Below are positions 42,637-50,626 of a stretch of 64,000 nucleotides of DNA, piece by piece. Where the stretch lies: positions 558,001 through 622,000 of the forward strand of contig CAXXPK010000003.1 of the NCBI GenBank assembly GCA_963678075.2. The letters run 5' to 3'. The position numbers were made by a program, and so were the translations under genes. The stretch is from Oleispirillum sp963678075. GTDB taxonomy: Bacteria > Pseudomonadota > Alphaproteobacteria > Rhodospirillales > Rhodospirillaceae. The notes beneath the pieces are model-generated. The model ran no database searches and was not told the origin of the DNA. It was given only the letters and a program-made list of their open reading frames with translations. Position 1 is the stretch's first letter; the number at the start of each line of letters is the position of its first letter.

Positions 42637-42939
42637 ATGAAGTCGATGGACGACAGCAATCGGTTGCGCGTGCGCGTGACGATCGAGGGCAAGGTTCAGG
42701 GGGTCTGGTTCCGCGCCTGGACGAAGGAACAAGCCGACCGCCGAGGTCTTCTGGGTTGGGTGCGCAATTGCCATGACGGCTCCGTCGAGGCGACGTTCGA
42801 CGGCTCGCCGCAGGAAGTCGAGGCCATGATCCGCGCCTGTTGGGACGGTCCTCCCACGGCGCGCGTGCAGGCGGTGCGGGTCGAACCGATTCCCGCCTCC
42901 CTGCCGTTGGCGGGCTTTGATGTTCTGTCCAGTTCGTAA
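42637..42939 (+). CDS. acyP: acylphosphatase
   Basis: A 100-aa acylphosphatase, which hydrolyses acyl phosphates. The signature is GKVQGVWFRAW with the phosphate-binding Arg at R26, and GWVRNCHDGSVEATFDG with the catalytic Asn at N44. Length and fold are normal. ATG 42637 or 42646 could be the start. It precedes the truncated purU. Confidence 0.93.
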   Translation: MKSMDDSNRLRVRVTIEGKVQGVWFRAWTKEQADRRGLLGWVRNCHDGSVEATFDGSPQEVEAMIRACWDGPPTARVQAVRVEPIPASLPLAGFDVLSSS

Positions 42940-42988
42940 CCGGCATTCGCGGTGACGCCGTTTGTGCGGCGAACCGCCCATCGAAGGA

Positions 42989-43515
42989 TTGAATAAGGCG
43001 ACGAGCAGCGTTTCCAAGGGTTCCGATGCGCCGACCGAGGCCGTTGTCGGGACCGATCGTTTCGTGCTGACGGTGCGCTGTGCCGACGGCATCGGCGTCA
43101 TCGCGACGGTCGCCAAGGCGCTGGCCGATTGCAACGCCAACGTCACCGAGGCCGCGACCTATGCCGATTCCTCAACCGGGCAGTTCTTCATGCGCTCGGA
43201 ATTCGAAATCCCCGCCGACCCGCACGCCAAGCTGGTGGTTGATGCCGCGCTGGAATTCTGCCGGGTCCGCCGCAACATGACGATCGAGGTGTTTCCGATG
43301 ACGCAGCGCAGCCGCGTGCTGTTGATGGTGTCGAAAACCGACCACTGCCTGAACGACCTGCTTTACCGTCACCGCGTCGGCGAACCGGCCATCGATATTC
43401 CGGCGGTGGTTTCCAACCATCCAGACCTGCGTGCCCTTGTCGAATGGCACAGCATTCCCTTCATCCATATGCCGGTGACGCGGGAAAATCGCGACGAGCA
43501 GGATGCCGCGCTGCC
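42989..43515 (+). pseudogene. purU: formyltetrahydrofolate deformylase, 3'-truncated
   Basis: PurU releases formate from 10-formyl-THF. The N-terminal ACT domain is present (DGIGVIATVAKALADCNANV, GQFFMRSEFEIP), followed by the start of the formyltransferase domain MVSKTDHCLNDLLYRHRVGE, VVSNHPDLRALVEWHSIPF and MPVTRENRDEQDAA. The sequence then passes directly into the antisense of an acuI-like gene. About half of the catalytic domain, including the active-site His and Asp, is gone. The frame stays open by chance to 43843. The start is unclear (TTG 42989 has AAGGA adjacent). A deletion joined the 3' parts of two facing genes. Confidence 0.9.
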
Positions 43516-44061
43516 GGTCACCACCGCGACGGCGTACCCCAGGTGCGACAGAATGCTGATCGCCACGCTGCCCAGTCCGCCGGACGCGCCGGTCACCAGG
43601 ATCGGACGTCCGCACGCCGGGGTCAGGCCGTGGTCCTCCAGCCGCATGATCGCCAGCATCGCGGTCAGACCCGCCGTCCCCACCGCCATAGCGCGCTGCG
43701 GCGTCATGCCCTGCGGCAAGGGGACCAGCCAGTCGCCCTTCACCCGCGCGCGTTGCGCGTGTCCGCCCCAACGGATTTCGCCGACGCGCCAACCGGTCAG
43801 GATCACCGCGTCGCCGGGGGCGAGCCCTGGGTGGGTGGTTTAGGCCACGGTGCCGACGAAATCGATGCCCGGCACGTGGGGATAGTTGCGGACCAGCCGT
43901 CCCAGGCCGTTCAGAATCATCGCGTCCTTATAGTTGAGGGTGGAATAGGCGACGTCGACGATGGTGTCGTCCTCGGGCAGGCGATCGTCTGACAGTGCGG
44001 TGATTTCGCCGCGCACCGCCTTGCCCTCCTGGCTCAGAAGAAGTCCCTTGAATGTGGACAT
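43516..44061 (-). pseudogene. acuI: acrylyl-CoA reductase (AcuI/YhdH family), nonsense mutated and 3'-truncated
   Basis: An MDR-family quinone-oxidoreductase-like gene. From ATG 44061 it reads MSTFKGLLLSQEGKAVRGEI, then STLNYKDAMILNGLGRLVRN and PGIDFVGTVA, then TAA at 43840-43842, where relatives carry Glu. The same frame continues PGDAVILTGWRVGEIRWGGH, ARVKGDWLVPLPQGM and the nucleotide-binding VTGASGGLGSVAISILSHLG. Homology stops at about 43516, where purU begins, so the C-terminal half is lost. AcuI reduces acrylyl-CoA to propionyl-CoA, consistent with the acyl-CoA genes upstream on the same strand. Confidence 0.88.
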
Positions 44062-44124
44062 GTTTTAAATCCTTTCCTCGTTGCGTGGCGAAGGCTTTGC
44101 CGATGGCGGCTTCGCCGTCGTTGC

Positions 44125-44853
44125 TTAGCGCGCGCGGTGTGCCAAGGATTCGCGATAGAGCGCGCGCAGATCGTCCATCAAAACGCCGAAGGCTGTCTCG
44201 GCGGCATCGGCGTCATGCTTCCGAATCGCGGCGAGTAGAGTCTCGTGCAGACCGGCGATGCGGTGCCGATTGCGTTCGCGGAAAATCACCAGATTGACCA
44301 CCGGCATCATTGCCTCGACCACCGCATGCATGGATAGGCCGATCAGGCCGTTGCCCGTGGCCTCCACCAGTGCCCGATGGAATCGCACGTCGGAGGCGCA
44401 GAAATTCGCATCGGAGGTCTCGTCCGACCGCTGCACCGCGATTTCGGCTTCCATGCGAGCGAGGTGGTCCTCGGTACGATGTTCCGCAGCTAATCGGCAG
44501 CAAGCGCCCTCGAGAGTCTGGCGCGCCGAAGCGATTTCGTCATGGTCGAAGGCGCCCATGCTGACTAGCAGCATTGCCGCACTGGATAAGGATTGCGCCA
44601 GTTCCGTCGGCTTCGGGCAAGTGACGAAGTTGCCGCCGGTGGGGCCGCGCCGCGAGCGGATCAGATTTTGCGCGGCCAAGCGCTTCAACGCCTCGCGGAT
44701 GGTGGGGCGTGACACGCCGTAGCTTTGCGCCAATTCGCTTTCCGAGGGCAGGCGGTCATCCGCCTTGTAGCGCCCCTCCATGATCGCGACGCGGATGTGT
44801 TCGGCAATCTGCTTGGCGACGCTGACGGTCACGATATCCGGGTGGGTCATCAT
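44125..44853 (-). CDS. GntR/FadR-family transcriptional regulator
   Basis: A 242-aa regulator. The winged helix at about residues 15-75 has AEHIRVAIMEGRYKADDRLP, SESELAQSYGVSRPTIREAL and LIRSRRGPTGGNFV. The C-terminal FCD domain at about 100-230 contains DVRFHRALVEATGNGLIGLS, with the His residues of the metal or ligand site, and H..LLAAI. The start at 44853 has AAGGAA upstream; 44850 is also ATG. It is on the same strand as the acyl-CoA genes and acuI and is the obvious candidate local regulator, responding to a short acid or acyl-CoA; this is inference. Confidence 0.92.
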   Translation of the reverse strand: MMTHPDIVTVSVAKQIAEHIRVAIMEGRYKADDRLPSESELAQSYGVSRPTIREALKRLAAQNLIRSRRGPTGGNFVTCPKPTELAQSLSSAAMLLVSMGAFDHDEIASARQTLEGACCRLAAEHRTEDHLARMEAEIAVQRSDETSDANFCASDVRFHRALVEATGNGLIGLSMHAVVEAMMPVVNLVIFRERNRHRIAGLHETLLAAIRKHDADAAETAFGVLMDDLRALYRESLAHRAR

Positions 44854-44909
44854 TTCGCGTTCGTTTCCTTCGTCATGCTTTGGCCTCTCGAGGGGGTGCA
44901 AGGCGTTTT

Positions 44910-45206
44910 TCAGCGGTTCCAATAGACAGGGCGTGCATGCGGTTCCGCCGCCGTGCCCATCCATCCCGCCGCAGTGCCTTCTCCTTTAAGGGAAAGGTTT
45001 CTCACTTCGAGCTTCTCGGCGAGGGCCTCCAGAAAGCATGCCTCGCCGTTTTCGCCGGAGCCGACGAGGTAGTAGCGATAAGTGCGCAGCTTGAAGATTC
45101 GGCGAAGCTCCGGCGCGTGTGGAGTGAAGCGCAGCATCTTCGAGCTTTCAGGCACGTTTGCCTCTTGAGTCTCGTGATCGCGGTTCTTGGGGGTGCTTTC
45201 GGCCAT
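44910..45206 (-). CDS. small hypothetical protein
   Basis: A 98-aa open frame from ATG 45206, in line between the hydrolase gene and the GntR regulator on the same strand. It reads MAESTPKNRDHETQEANVPE, then KMLRFTPHAPELRRIFKLRT and YRYYLVGSGENGEACFLEAL. Third codon positions are G/C-rich like the neighbours. I recognise no domain. It could be a genuine small protein or a fragment; an in-frame ATG further upstream overlaps less convincingly. Confidence 0.4.
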   Translation of the reverse strand: MAESTPKNRDHETQEANVPESSKMLRFTPHAPELRRIFKLRTYRYYLVGSGENGEACFLEALAEKLEVRNLSLKGEGTAAGWMGTAAEPHARPVYWNR

Positions 45207-45276
45207 CGTGTCCAGTGCTCCATCAACTGATTTTTTGCCTCCGGCGACCGAGGCTTTCCGGCAAGGCACCGGCGCT

Positions 45277-46251
45277 CTATGCCGGGGTCAGCGCCGAGGA
45301 CCATTGGGGGCGGCGGTCCTTGTCCACCAGCATCGCGCGCACGCCCTCAAGGAAGTCAGGCGTGCGGATGGTCACGGTCGCCGCGTCCAGTTCGGCGTCG
45401 AGGCATGCGCGCAGGTCCTTGCCGCGCGCGTCTTCGATCAGCCGCGCGGTCAGAAGCAGCGCGTCGGGGGAGGCTCGGCGGATTTCCGCCAAGGTGCGCG
45501 CCGCCCAGTCCCCGGGCATCGCGGCGAGGCGGCGGCGGGTCGCCGCGACGTCGGCGTCCGCGAAGGCGGCGGCGATTTCGCCTCGATGATCGGCGATTTC
45601 GGCGGGGCCGGCATCGAGAGGCAGGGCGGCGAGCAAGCGCTGCAGGGATGAGGGATCGCGGCGCAGCGCCGCCTCGAACGCCGGGATATCGTTGGACGGG
45701 AGGAAATGGGTGGCGAGGCCGCAGTAGAGCGCGTCCGCCGCCGAAACCCGCGTGCCGGTCAGGCCGAGGTAGAGGCCGATGCGATCCGGCAGACGGGCCA
45801 GAACGTGGGTGGCGCCGACGTCGGGGAAGAAGCCGATCGCGGTCTCGGGCATGGCCATTGCCGCGTTTTCCGTAACCACCCGGTATTGCCCGTGCATGGA
45901 GAGCCCCATGCCGCCACCCATGCAGAAGCCGTCGATCAGCGAGACATAGGGTTTGGGAAAGACGCTCGTGGCGTGGTTCAGGCCGTATTCGGTGGAAAAG
46001 AAGCCGTAGTTTTTCGCGTGGCGGCCTTCCAGGCTCATCTGGCGCACCGCCCGGATATCGCCGCCCGCACAAAAGGCCTTGCCCTCGCCCTTGAGCAGGA
46101 CGACCGCGATCGCCGGATCGGCGGCCCAGGCGTCGAAACGGGTGTGCATCGCCGCGATCATTTCCGACGTCAGGGCGTTGAGCGCCTGCGAGCGATTGAG
46201 CACAATGGTGCCGACACCGCCGTCGGCACGAAACAGAATGTCATCGGTCAT
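45277..46251 (-). CDS. 3-hydroxyisobutyryl-CoA hydrolase
   Basis: A 324-aa crotonase-fold enzyme of the HIBCH type, which hydrolyses 3-hydroxyisobutyryl-CoA in valine breakdown. The oxyanion-hole segments are KAFCAGGDIRAVRQ near 59-72 and DGFCMGGGMGLSMHG at 107-121. The catalytic MPETAIGFFPDVG gives E136 and D144. The C-terminal DFLEGVRAMLVDKDRRPQW is the hallmark separating this branch from plain enoyl-CoA hydratases. GGAGG stands seven bases before the ATG. It lies 16 bases downstream of the enoyl-CoA hydratase gene, forming a valine or short-acyl-CoA unit. Confidence 0.92.
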   Translation of the reverse strand: MTDDILFRADGGVGTIVLNRSQALNALTSEMIAAMHTRFDAWAADPAIAVVLLKGEGKAFCAGGDIRAVRQMSLEGRHAKNYGFFSTEYGLNHATSVFPKPYVSLIDGFCMGGGMGLSMHGQYRVVTENAAMAMPETAIGFFPDVGATHVLARLPDRIGLYLGLTGTRVSAADALYCGLATHFLPSNDIPAFEAALRRDPSSLQRLLAALPLDAGPAEIADHRGEIAAAFADADVAATRRRLAAMPGDWAARTLAEIRRASPDALLLTARLIEDARGKDLRACLDAELDAATVTIRTPDFLEGVRAMLVDKDRRPQWSSALTPA

Positions 46252-46267
46252 CGGGAAACCTCCAGGG

Positions 46268-47044
46268 TTACCGGTTGGTGAAATGCGGCGGACGTTTCTC
46301 GAGAAAAGCGGTCATGCCTTCCTTTTGTCCCTCGGTGGCGAAGGCGGCGTGGAACGACCGCCGTTCGAAGCGCAAGCCCTCGGAAAGCGTGGTTTCCTCA
46401 GCGCGATGAACCGCCTCTTTGGCCAGGATGACCGAAGGCAGGTTGTATTCTGCGGTGGTCTCCGCCGCCCGCAACGCGGTGTCCAGGGTTTCGGCGGCGG
46501 GTACCACGCGGGCGACCAGACCGGCAGCCTTGGCCTCGTCCGCGTCGATGGTGCGCCCGGTGAGAACCATGTCCATGGCGAGGTTGCGCCCGACCAGTCG
46601 GGTCAGGCGCTGTGTGCCGCCCATTCCCGGCAATACGCCGATCTTGATTTCCGGCTGGCCGAAACGGGCATCGTCTCCCGCGATGATGAAATCGCACATC
46701 ATTGCCAGTTCGCAGCCTCCGCCGAGGGCGAAGCCGCGCACCGCTGCGACGACGGGCTTGCGGATCGCGGCCAGGCGGTCCCATGCCCCCAGGTAGTCTT
46801 CCAACAACATGTCGGAGAACGACTTCGGTTGCATCTCGGCGATGTCGGCGCCCGCCGCGAACGCCTTGTCGGAGCCGGCAATCACCATGGCACCGATTTC
46901 CGGATCGGCGTCGAAGGCCGAAAGCGCGGCGATCACCTCGTGGGCGAGGGCGTCGCACAGGGCGTTAAGTTGCTTCGGGCGATTGAGGCGAATCAGGCCA
47001 ACATGGCCGTGGGTTTCGGTTGCGATGTGAATGGGGGTGGTCAT
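46268..47044 (-). CDS. enoyl-CoA hydratase
   Basis: A 258-aa enoyl-CoA hydratase, adding water to trans-2-enoyl-CoA. It has FAAGADIAEMQ (oxyanion hole), GFALGGGCELAMMCDFIIAG with catalytic E112, and QPEIKIGVLPGMGGTQRLTR with E132; both catalytic Glu residues are present. The start is ATG 47044 with AAGGAG seven bases upstream. It is the first gene of the minus-strand unit ending with the GntR regulator and acuI. The AT-rich palindromes at 47088-47123 lie in its promoter region. Confidence 0.93.
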   Translation of the reverse strand: MTTPIHIATETHGHVGLIRLNRPKQLNALCDALAHEVIAALSAFDADPEIGAMVIAGSDKAFAAGADIAEMQPKSFSDMLLEDYLGAWDRLAAIRKPVVAAVRGFALGGGCELAMMCDFIIAGDDARFGQPEIKIGVLPGMGGTQRLTRLVGRNLAMDMVLTGRTIDADEAKAAGLVARVVPAAETLDTALRAAETTAEYNLPSVILAKEAVHRAEETTLSEGLRFERRSFHAAFATEGQKEGMTAFLEKRPPHFTNR

Positions 47045-47087
47045 GGTGACGCTCCTTGTGGTCTGAAGCGAAGGTTGGCCTGTATAA

Positions 47088-47123
47088 GAATATTTGTCAA
47101 ATAAATATTCCAAATAAATTTGG
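47088..47123. promoter_or_regulatory. two adjacent AT-rich palindromes, probable operator upstream of the acyl-CoA genes
   Basis: GAATATTT (47088-47095) and AAATATTC (47103-47110) form a perfect dyad with a 7-base spacer. CCAAAT-AA-ATTTGG (47110-47123) is a second perfect palindrome sharing one base with it. They lie 44-79 bases upstream of the enoyl-CoA hydratase start in an AT-rich island. This is the place for an operator; the divergent + strand RNA candidate could share it. The binding protein is unknown, with the GntR regulator a candidate. Confidence 0.5.
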
Positions 47124-47416
47124 CCTGCCGGATGACGGTGCGGCAACGGAGAGCTTTTTGCGCGCCGTTCAGATCGCAACGTCGAGATGGATCGCGGTGA
47201 GCTGTTTCAGCACCGTGATGTCGGTGTGCTGTGCGGAGGGAAGAAGAAGTGGTGGGCATGGTGCTGTCTCCACTCCCCGCATCACCCCCTCGGTCGCAAC
47301 CTATTGCCGATGTTGAATCATGCCGGTGCTCGGCAGGCCATCGGATTTTTCAACAGCTTGCTAGGGCTCCCTGCAATTTAACGCCCGCTGTCACCTGGAG
47401 GCGTTATAAACGCGAT

Positions 47417-47572
47417 TGAGCCGATGCGCTCCAAGTGGACCGGAGGCTGCGGGACGTCCGTTACACCTCATCCCGCGACACAAACCTGCCCTTCCGCTTC
47501 CGGTCCATCCCGGTCACTCCTGTTTTCGCGCGGAGCGCAATCGGACCTCCATGCGGCATGATGGAGGTTTTT
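47417..47572 (+). ncRNA. candidate structured small RNA of unknown family
   Basis: There is no convincing reading frame here, but there is a nested set of stems. CCGAT-GCGCTCC (47421-47432) pairs with GGAGCGC-a-ATCGG (47532-47544), 12 pairs with one bulged A. Inside it TGGACCGGA (47436-47444) pairs with TCCGGTCCA (47499-47507), and inside that GCGGGA (47449-47454) with TCCCGC (47471-47476). A terminator hairpin with T tract follows immediately. A TATAAA at 47405-47410 could be the -10, giving an RNA of about 155 bases. The rod shape with asymmetric internal loops and this length are compatible with a 6S-like RNA, but I cannot confirm any family. Confidence 0.5.
47545..47572 (+). terminator. 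intrinsic terminator of the candidate RNA
   Basis: ACCTCCAT (47545-47552) pairs exactly with ATGGAGGT (47561-47568) and TTTT follows. It works only in the + direction, although both annotated neighbours are on the minus strand. That implies a + strand transcript in this 640-base gap. Confidence 0.75.
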
Positions 47573-47686
47573 AGGTTCGTGGCGAAAAGGGAATGGGGCG
47601 CGCGAGGGGCCTTAAGTCCCTCGCAACGGTTTCCTTCCTCGCGACGGTTTTCCTCAGCGAGGCTCGGGCGGAGCCCGGTCTGGTTC

Positions 47687-48388
47687 TCACTCCGCCAGGT
47701 TGGCGAATGCGGTGCCGAAGGTTTCGATCAGCGCGTCGTCCAGGGCGTTCATGTCGGCGGCGATGCCCAGGTCGGCCAAGCTGGTGACGCCATGGTCGGC
47801 GATGCCGCAGGGGACGATGCCGGAGAAGTGGGTAAGGTCGGGGCGGAGGTTGATCGCCATGCCGTGAAAGCTGACCCAGCGGCGCACCCGCACGCCGATG
47901 GCGGCGATCTTGTCCTCGCGCCCGTGGTCGCGCGTCATCCACAGGCCGACGCGGTCGGCGCGGGTTTCGGCGGTGACGCCGAAGCGGGCGAGGGTGGAGG
48001 TTCCCCAGGCTTCCAGGGCATGCACGAAGCGGCGGACGTCGCCGTCCAGGGTCTTCAGGTCCATCATGACATAGATCACCCGTTGTCCCGGCCCGTGATA
48101 GGTGTACTGCCCGCCGCGTCCGCTGGCATACACCGGGAAGCGGTCGGGGGAGAGCAGGTCGGCGGGGTCGGCGCTGGTTCCGGCGGTATAAAGCGGTGGG
48201 TGGGAGAGCAGCCAGATCGCCGGGTTGGCGTTGCCCTCGCGGATCGCCGCGACCCGTGCCTCCATGAAGGCGACGGCCTCGGGGTAATCGACCGGACGGT
48301 CGGACCGCAGCCAGTCGATGGCGAACGGCAAGACGGCCGACGGCGCGGGCGAAACCGGGGCAATGAAGGGGGGCAGGGCGGCGGTCAT
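47687..48388 (-). CDS. lipB: octanoyl-[ACP]:protein N-octanoyltransferase
   Basis: LipB of 233 aa, which moves octanoyl from ACP to lipoyl domains, the first step of lipoate synthesis. The signature GRGGQYTYHGPGQRVIYVMM is at residues 90-109, the catalytic Lys is K160 in EDKIAAIGV and the catalytic Cys is C194 in IVPCGIADHGVTSL. ATG 48388 gives the family start; upstream in-frame codons are not conserved. It is transcribed away from the neighbouring tRNA-Leu. Confidence 0.95.
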   Translation of the reverse strand: MTAALPPFIAPVSPAPSAVLPFAIDWLRSDRPVDYPEAVAFMEARVAAIREGNANPAIWLLSHPPLYTAGTSADPADLLSPDRFPVYASGRGGQYTYHGPGQRVIYVMMDLKTLDGDVRRFVHALEAWGTSTLARFGVTAETRADRVGLWMTRDHGREDKIAAIGVRVRRWVSFHGMAINLRPDLTHFSGIVPCGIADHGVTSLADLGIAADMNALDDALIETFGTAFANLAE

Positions 48389-48514
48389 GGCGGCGTCCGA
48401 AAAGCATCGTCCACGGGCATCAATGCCTCTGGACAGGGGGAAAGGGATTTGGTATGTCACCTTTCCTTCGTTGGCAACCCCCGGCGTTTGCGTGGGTGGG
48501 CTGCCCAAAGGGAT

Positions 48515-48601
48515 GCGGTCGTGGCGGAATTGGTAGACGCGCAGCGTTGAGGTCGCTGTCCGGTAACACGGGTGGAAGTTCGAGTCTTCTCGGCCGCACC
48601 A
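48515..48601 (+). tRNA. tRNA-Leu (GAG)
   Basis: An 87-base class II tRNA with a long variable arm. Acceptor GCGGTCG (48515-48521) pairs with CGGCCGC (48591-48597), discriminator A48598, CCA encoded at 48599-48601. The anticodon stem CAGCG/CGCTG holds loop TTGAGGT with anticodon GAG at 48549-48551. Confidence 0.96.
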
Positions 48602-48636
48602 TCTCTTGAAAAAACTCGCCGTCGCGGGGCGTGTCG

Positions 48637-48655
48637 CCCGCCCGAGCGGGTTTTT
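48637..48655 (+). terminator. terminator after tRNA-Leu
   Basis: CCCGC (48637-48641) pairs with GCGGG (48646-48650) across CCGA, followed by TTTTT. The stem is short but the placement, 36 bases past the tRNA, is right. Confidence 0.6.
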
Positions 48656-48794
48656 CGTTGTCGCGTCGGTGCCGTCTCGGTTTTTCAGGACTCCCCCTGA
48701 AAAGCGGGGTATCGTTCCCTTTCTGGTTGGGCGAGGGCATCCGCCTGTCCGCCGTTTTTGTCGCCCTCCGCGCCGGAGGACAACGGAGGTTCCG

Positions 48795-50246
48795 ATGACT
48801 CCCGATCAGGCGCCGCGCGCACCCGAAGATGCCAAGAAGACCCCCGACATCGCCGAGGTGGAGGCGCGCGCCGCCGCCCTGGATATCGAGGAGTTGTTCC
48901 CCGGCGAGGATTTCACCGACGTCTTGCTGCGTTTGATCTCCGAGGCGATTGCCGTCGGCGACATGCCGCGTGCCTGCGCCCTGCTGCTTGATCAGCATTA
49001 TGCGGACGCCGCCGACATCATCGAACTGATGCCCGCCGACGATCGCGCGCAGTTGGTTCTTGCCCTGGGCAAGGATTTCGACCCAGACATTCTGCCGGAC
49101 CTGGACGAAGGCGTGCAGGACCAGGTGGTGGGGGTGATGGGGGTGATCGGCATTGCCGCCGCGGTCGAGGCGATGGAGTCCGACGACGCGGTGGCGGTGA
49201 TCGCGCAACTGGATGAAGACGAACGCCGTCGCGTCATCCAAGCGTTGCCCGCGGAACGTCGCGCGGCGATCGGACAGGCGTTGGCCTATCCCAAGCACTC
49301 CGCCGGACGCATGATGCAGCGTGAGCTGATCGCGGTGCCGGATTTCTGGACGGTCGGCGATACCCTGGACTACCTGCGCACCACCAAGGACGAACTGCCG
49401 GATTCCTTTTACGAGGTGTTCGTGGTGGATCTGCGCCATCATCCGGTGGGGAGGGTTTCCCCGGCGCGGTTGTTGCGGGCGCAGCCGGAAACCGCGCTGA
49501 GCGACATCCTGGATGAAGATGTGGAGCCGATTCCGGCGGCCATGGACCAGGAAGAAGTGGCGATGACCTTCCGCGATCGCGACTGGGTGTCCGCCATGGT
49601 GGTGGACGACGACGGGCGTTTGATCGGTCGGATCACCGTTGACGACATCGTTGACGTCATCGACGAAGAGGCCGAGGACGACATGCTCCGCCTTGCCGGT
49701 GTGTCGGATTCCGACATCTTCCGTGCTGTGTGGGGAACGGTGCGGGCGCGTTTTGGCTGGTTGTGCGTCAATCTGTGCACGGCGCTGATGGCGGCCTCGG
49801 TGATCGGCCTGTTCGAGGGTACGATCGCCCGCATCGTGACTTTGGCGGCGCTGATGCCGATCGTCGCGGGGTTGGGTGGCAACGCCGGCACCCAGACCCT
49901 GGCGGTTTCGGTGCGCGCCCTGGCGATGAAGGAACTGACGCCGGGCAACGCGCGCCGGGTGATTGGCAAGGAAATCGCGGTCGGCCTGATTAACGGTATC
50001 GGCCTTGCGATGGTGGCGGGGCTGGTCGCTTATTTGTGGTCCGGCACCATGATGATCGGCGTGGTGCTCGCCTGCGCCATGGTGGCCAATCTTGTGGTCG
50101 CCGGGCTTGCGGGAATTCTGATTCCGCTGACCCTGGATCGTCTGAAGGTGGACCCGGCGGTGGCTTCCGGGGTGTTTCTGACCGCGTTGACCGATTCAGT
50201 GGGGTTTTTCGCCTTTCTGGGGTTGGCGACGATATTCCTGCTTTGA
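48795..50246 (+). CDS. mgtE: MgtE family magnesium transporter
   Basis: MgtE of 483 aa, a Mg2+ channel gated by cytoplasmic Mg2+. The N-terminal acidic helical domain is followed by two CBS domains at about residues 165-290 (EDVEPIPAAMDQEEVAMTF and MVVDDDGRLIGRITVDDIVD). Five membrane helices follow, with LMPIVAGLGGNAGTQTLAVS, the pore signature, and FLTALTDSVGFFAFLGLATI at the end. The start is ATG 48795 with GGAGG upstream. I looked for a Mg-responsive leader in the 190-base upstream region and saw none. Confidence 0.95.
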   Translation: MTPDQAPRAPEDAKKTPDIAEVEARAAALDIEELFPGEDFTDVLLRLISEAIAVGDMPRACALLLDQHYADAADIIELMPADDRAQLVLALGKDFDPDILPDLDEGVQDQVVGVMGVIGIAAAVEAMESDDAVAVIAQLDEDERRRVIQALPAERRAAIGQALAYPKHSAGRMMQRELIAVPDFWTVGDTLDYLRTTKDELPDSFYEVFVVDLRHHPVGRVSPARLLRAQPETALSDILDEDVEPIPAAMDQEEVAMTFRDRDWVSAMVVDDDGRLIGRITVDDIVDVIDEEAEDDMLRLAGVSDSDIFRAVWGTVRARFGWLCVNLCTALMAASVIGLFEGTIARIVTLAALMPIVAGLGGNAGTQTLAVSVRALAMKELTPGNARRVIGKEIAVGLINGIGLAMVAGLVAYLWSGTMMIGVVLACAMVANLVVAGLAGILIPLTLDRLKVDPAVASGVFLTALTDSVGFFAFLGLATIFLL

Positions 50247-50248
50247 TT

Positions 50249-50626
50249 TCAGGCGCTGATATAGCGGGAGATGGCGCGGTCCAGAACCGATGAGGTGGAG
50301 ATGATCGTCGCGATGTCCTGATTGCGTTGGATCGATCCGCGCTTAACCATGTCGCGATAGTCGTCCAGCAGGCCGCGCAGGGCGGCGATGCCGTCGTTGC
50401 GTTGCAGGTGTTGCTCGAAGAAGACGCGCCCGAGGCCGGGTTTTCCCCAAACACCGTTCATGATGCCGACGATTTCGGTGATCGTCGGACCCGCCGTGTC
50501 GTTGGGTTCGATCTCGGTCGATAGGTCCAGAGTGGAGAGCGCCTCTGGCGTCATGTATTCGAGATAGCGACTACAGAAGATCTTCAAGTTTTCGATGATT
50601 TCATTGCGTTGGGGACTGGGCGTCAT
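50249..50626 (-). CDS. hypothetical protein, 125 aa
   Basis: An intact soluble protein, not recognised. It opens MTPSPQRNEIIENLKIFCSR and contains IVGIMNGVWGKPGLGRVFFE and VKRGSIQRNQDIATIISTSS. It looks largely helical. It overlaps by 26 bases the end of a frameshifted gene upstream on the same strand, so both were one operon. It converges on mgtE with only two bases between the stops. Confidence 0.65.
   Translation of the reverse strand: MTPSPQRNEIIENLKIFCSRYLEYMTPEALSTLDLSTEIEPNDTAGPTITEIVGIMNGVWGKPGLGRVFFEQHLQRNDGIAALRGLLDDYRDMVKRGSIQRNQDIATIISTSSVLDRAISRYISA

Noticed and set aside
43516..43843. C-terminal part of PurU as a new domain
   Set aside because: These codons are the antisense of AcuI; the frame is open only by chance after the deletion joint.
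48602..48794. Mg2+ riboswitch (M-box or ykoK type) before mgtE
   Set aside because: The stretch holds only the tRNA-Leu terminator and no recognisable aptamer core.
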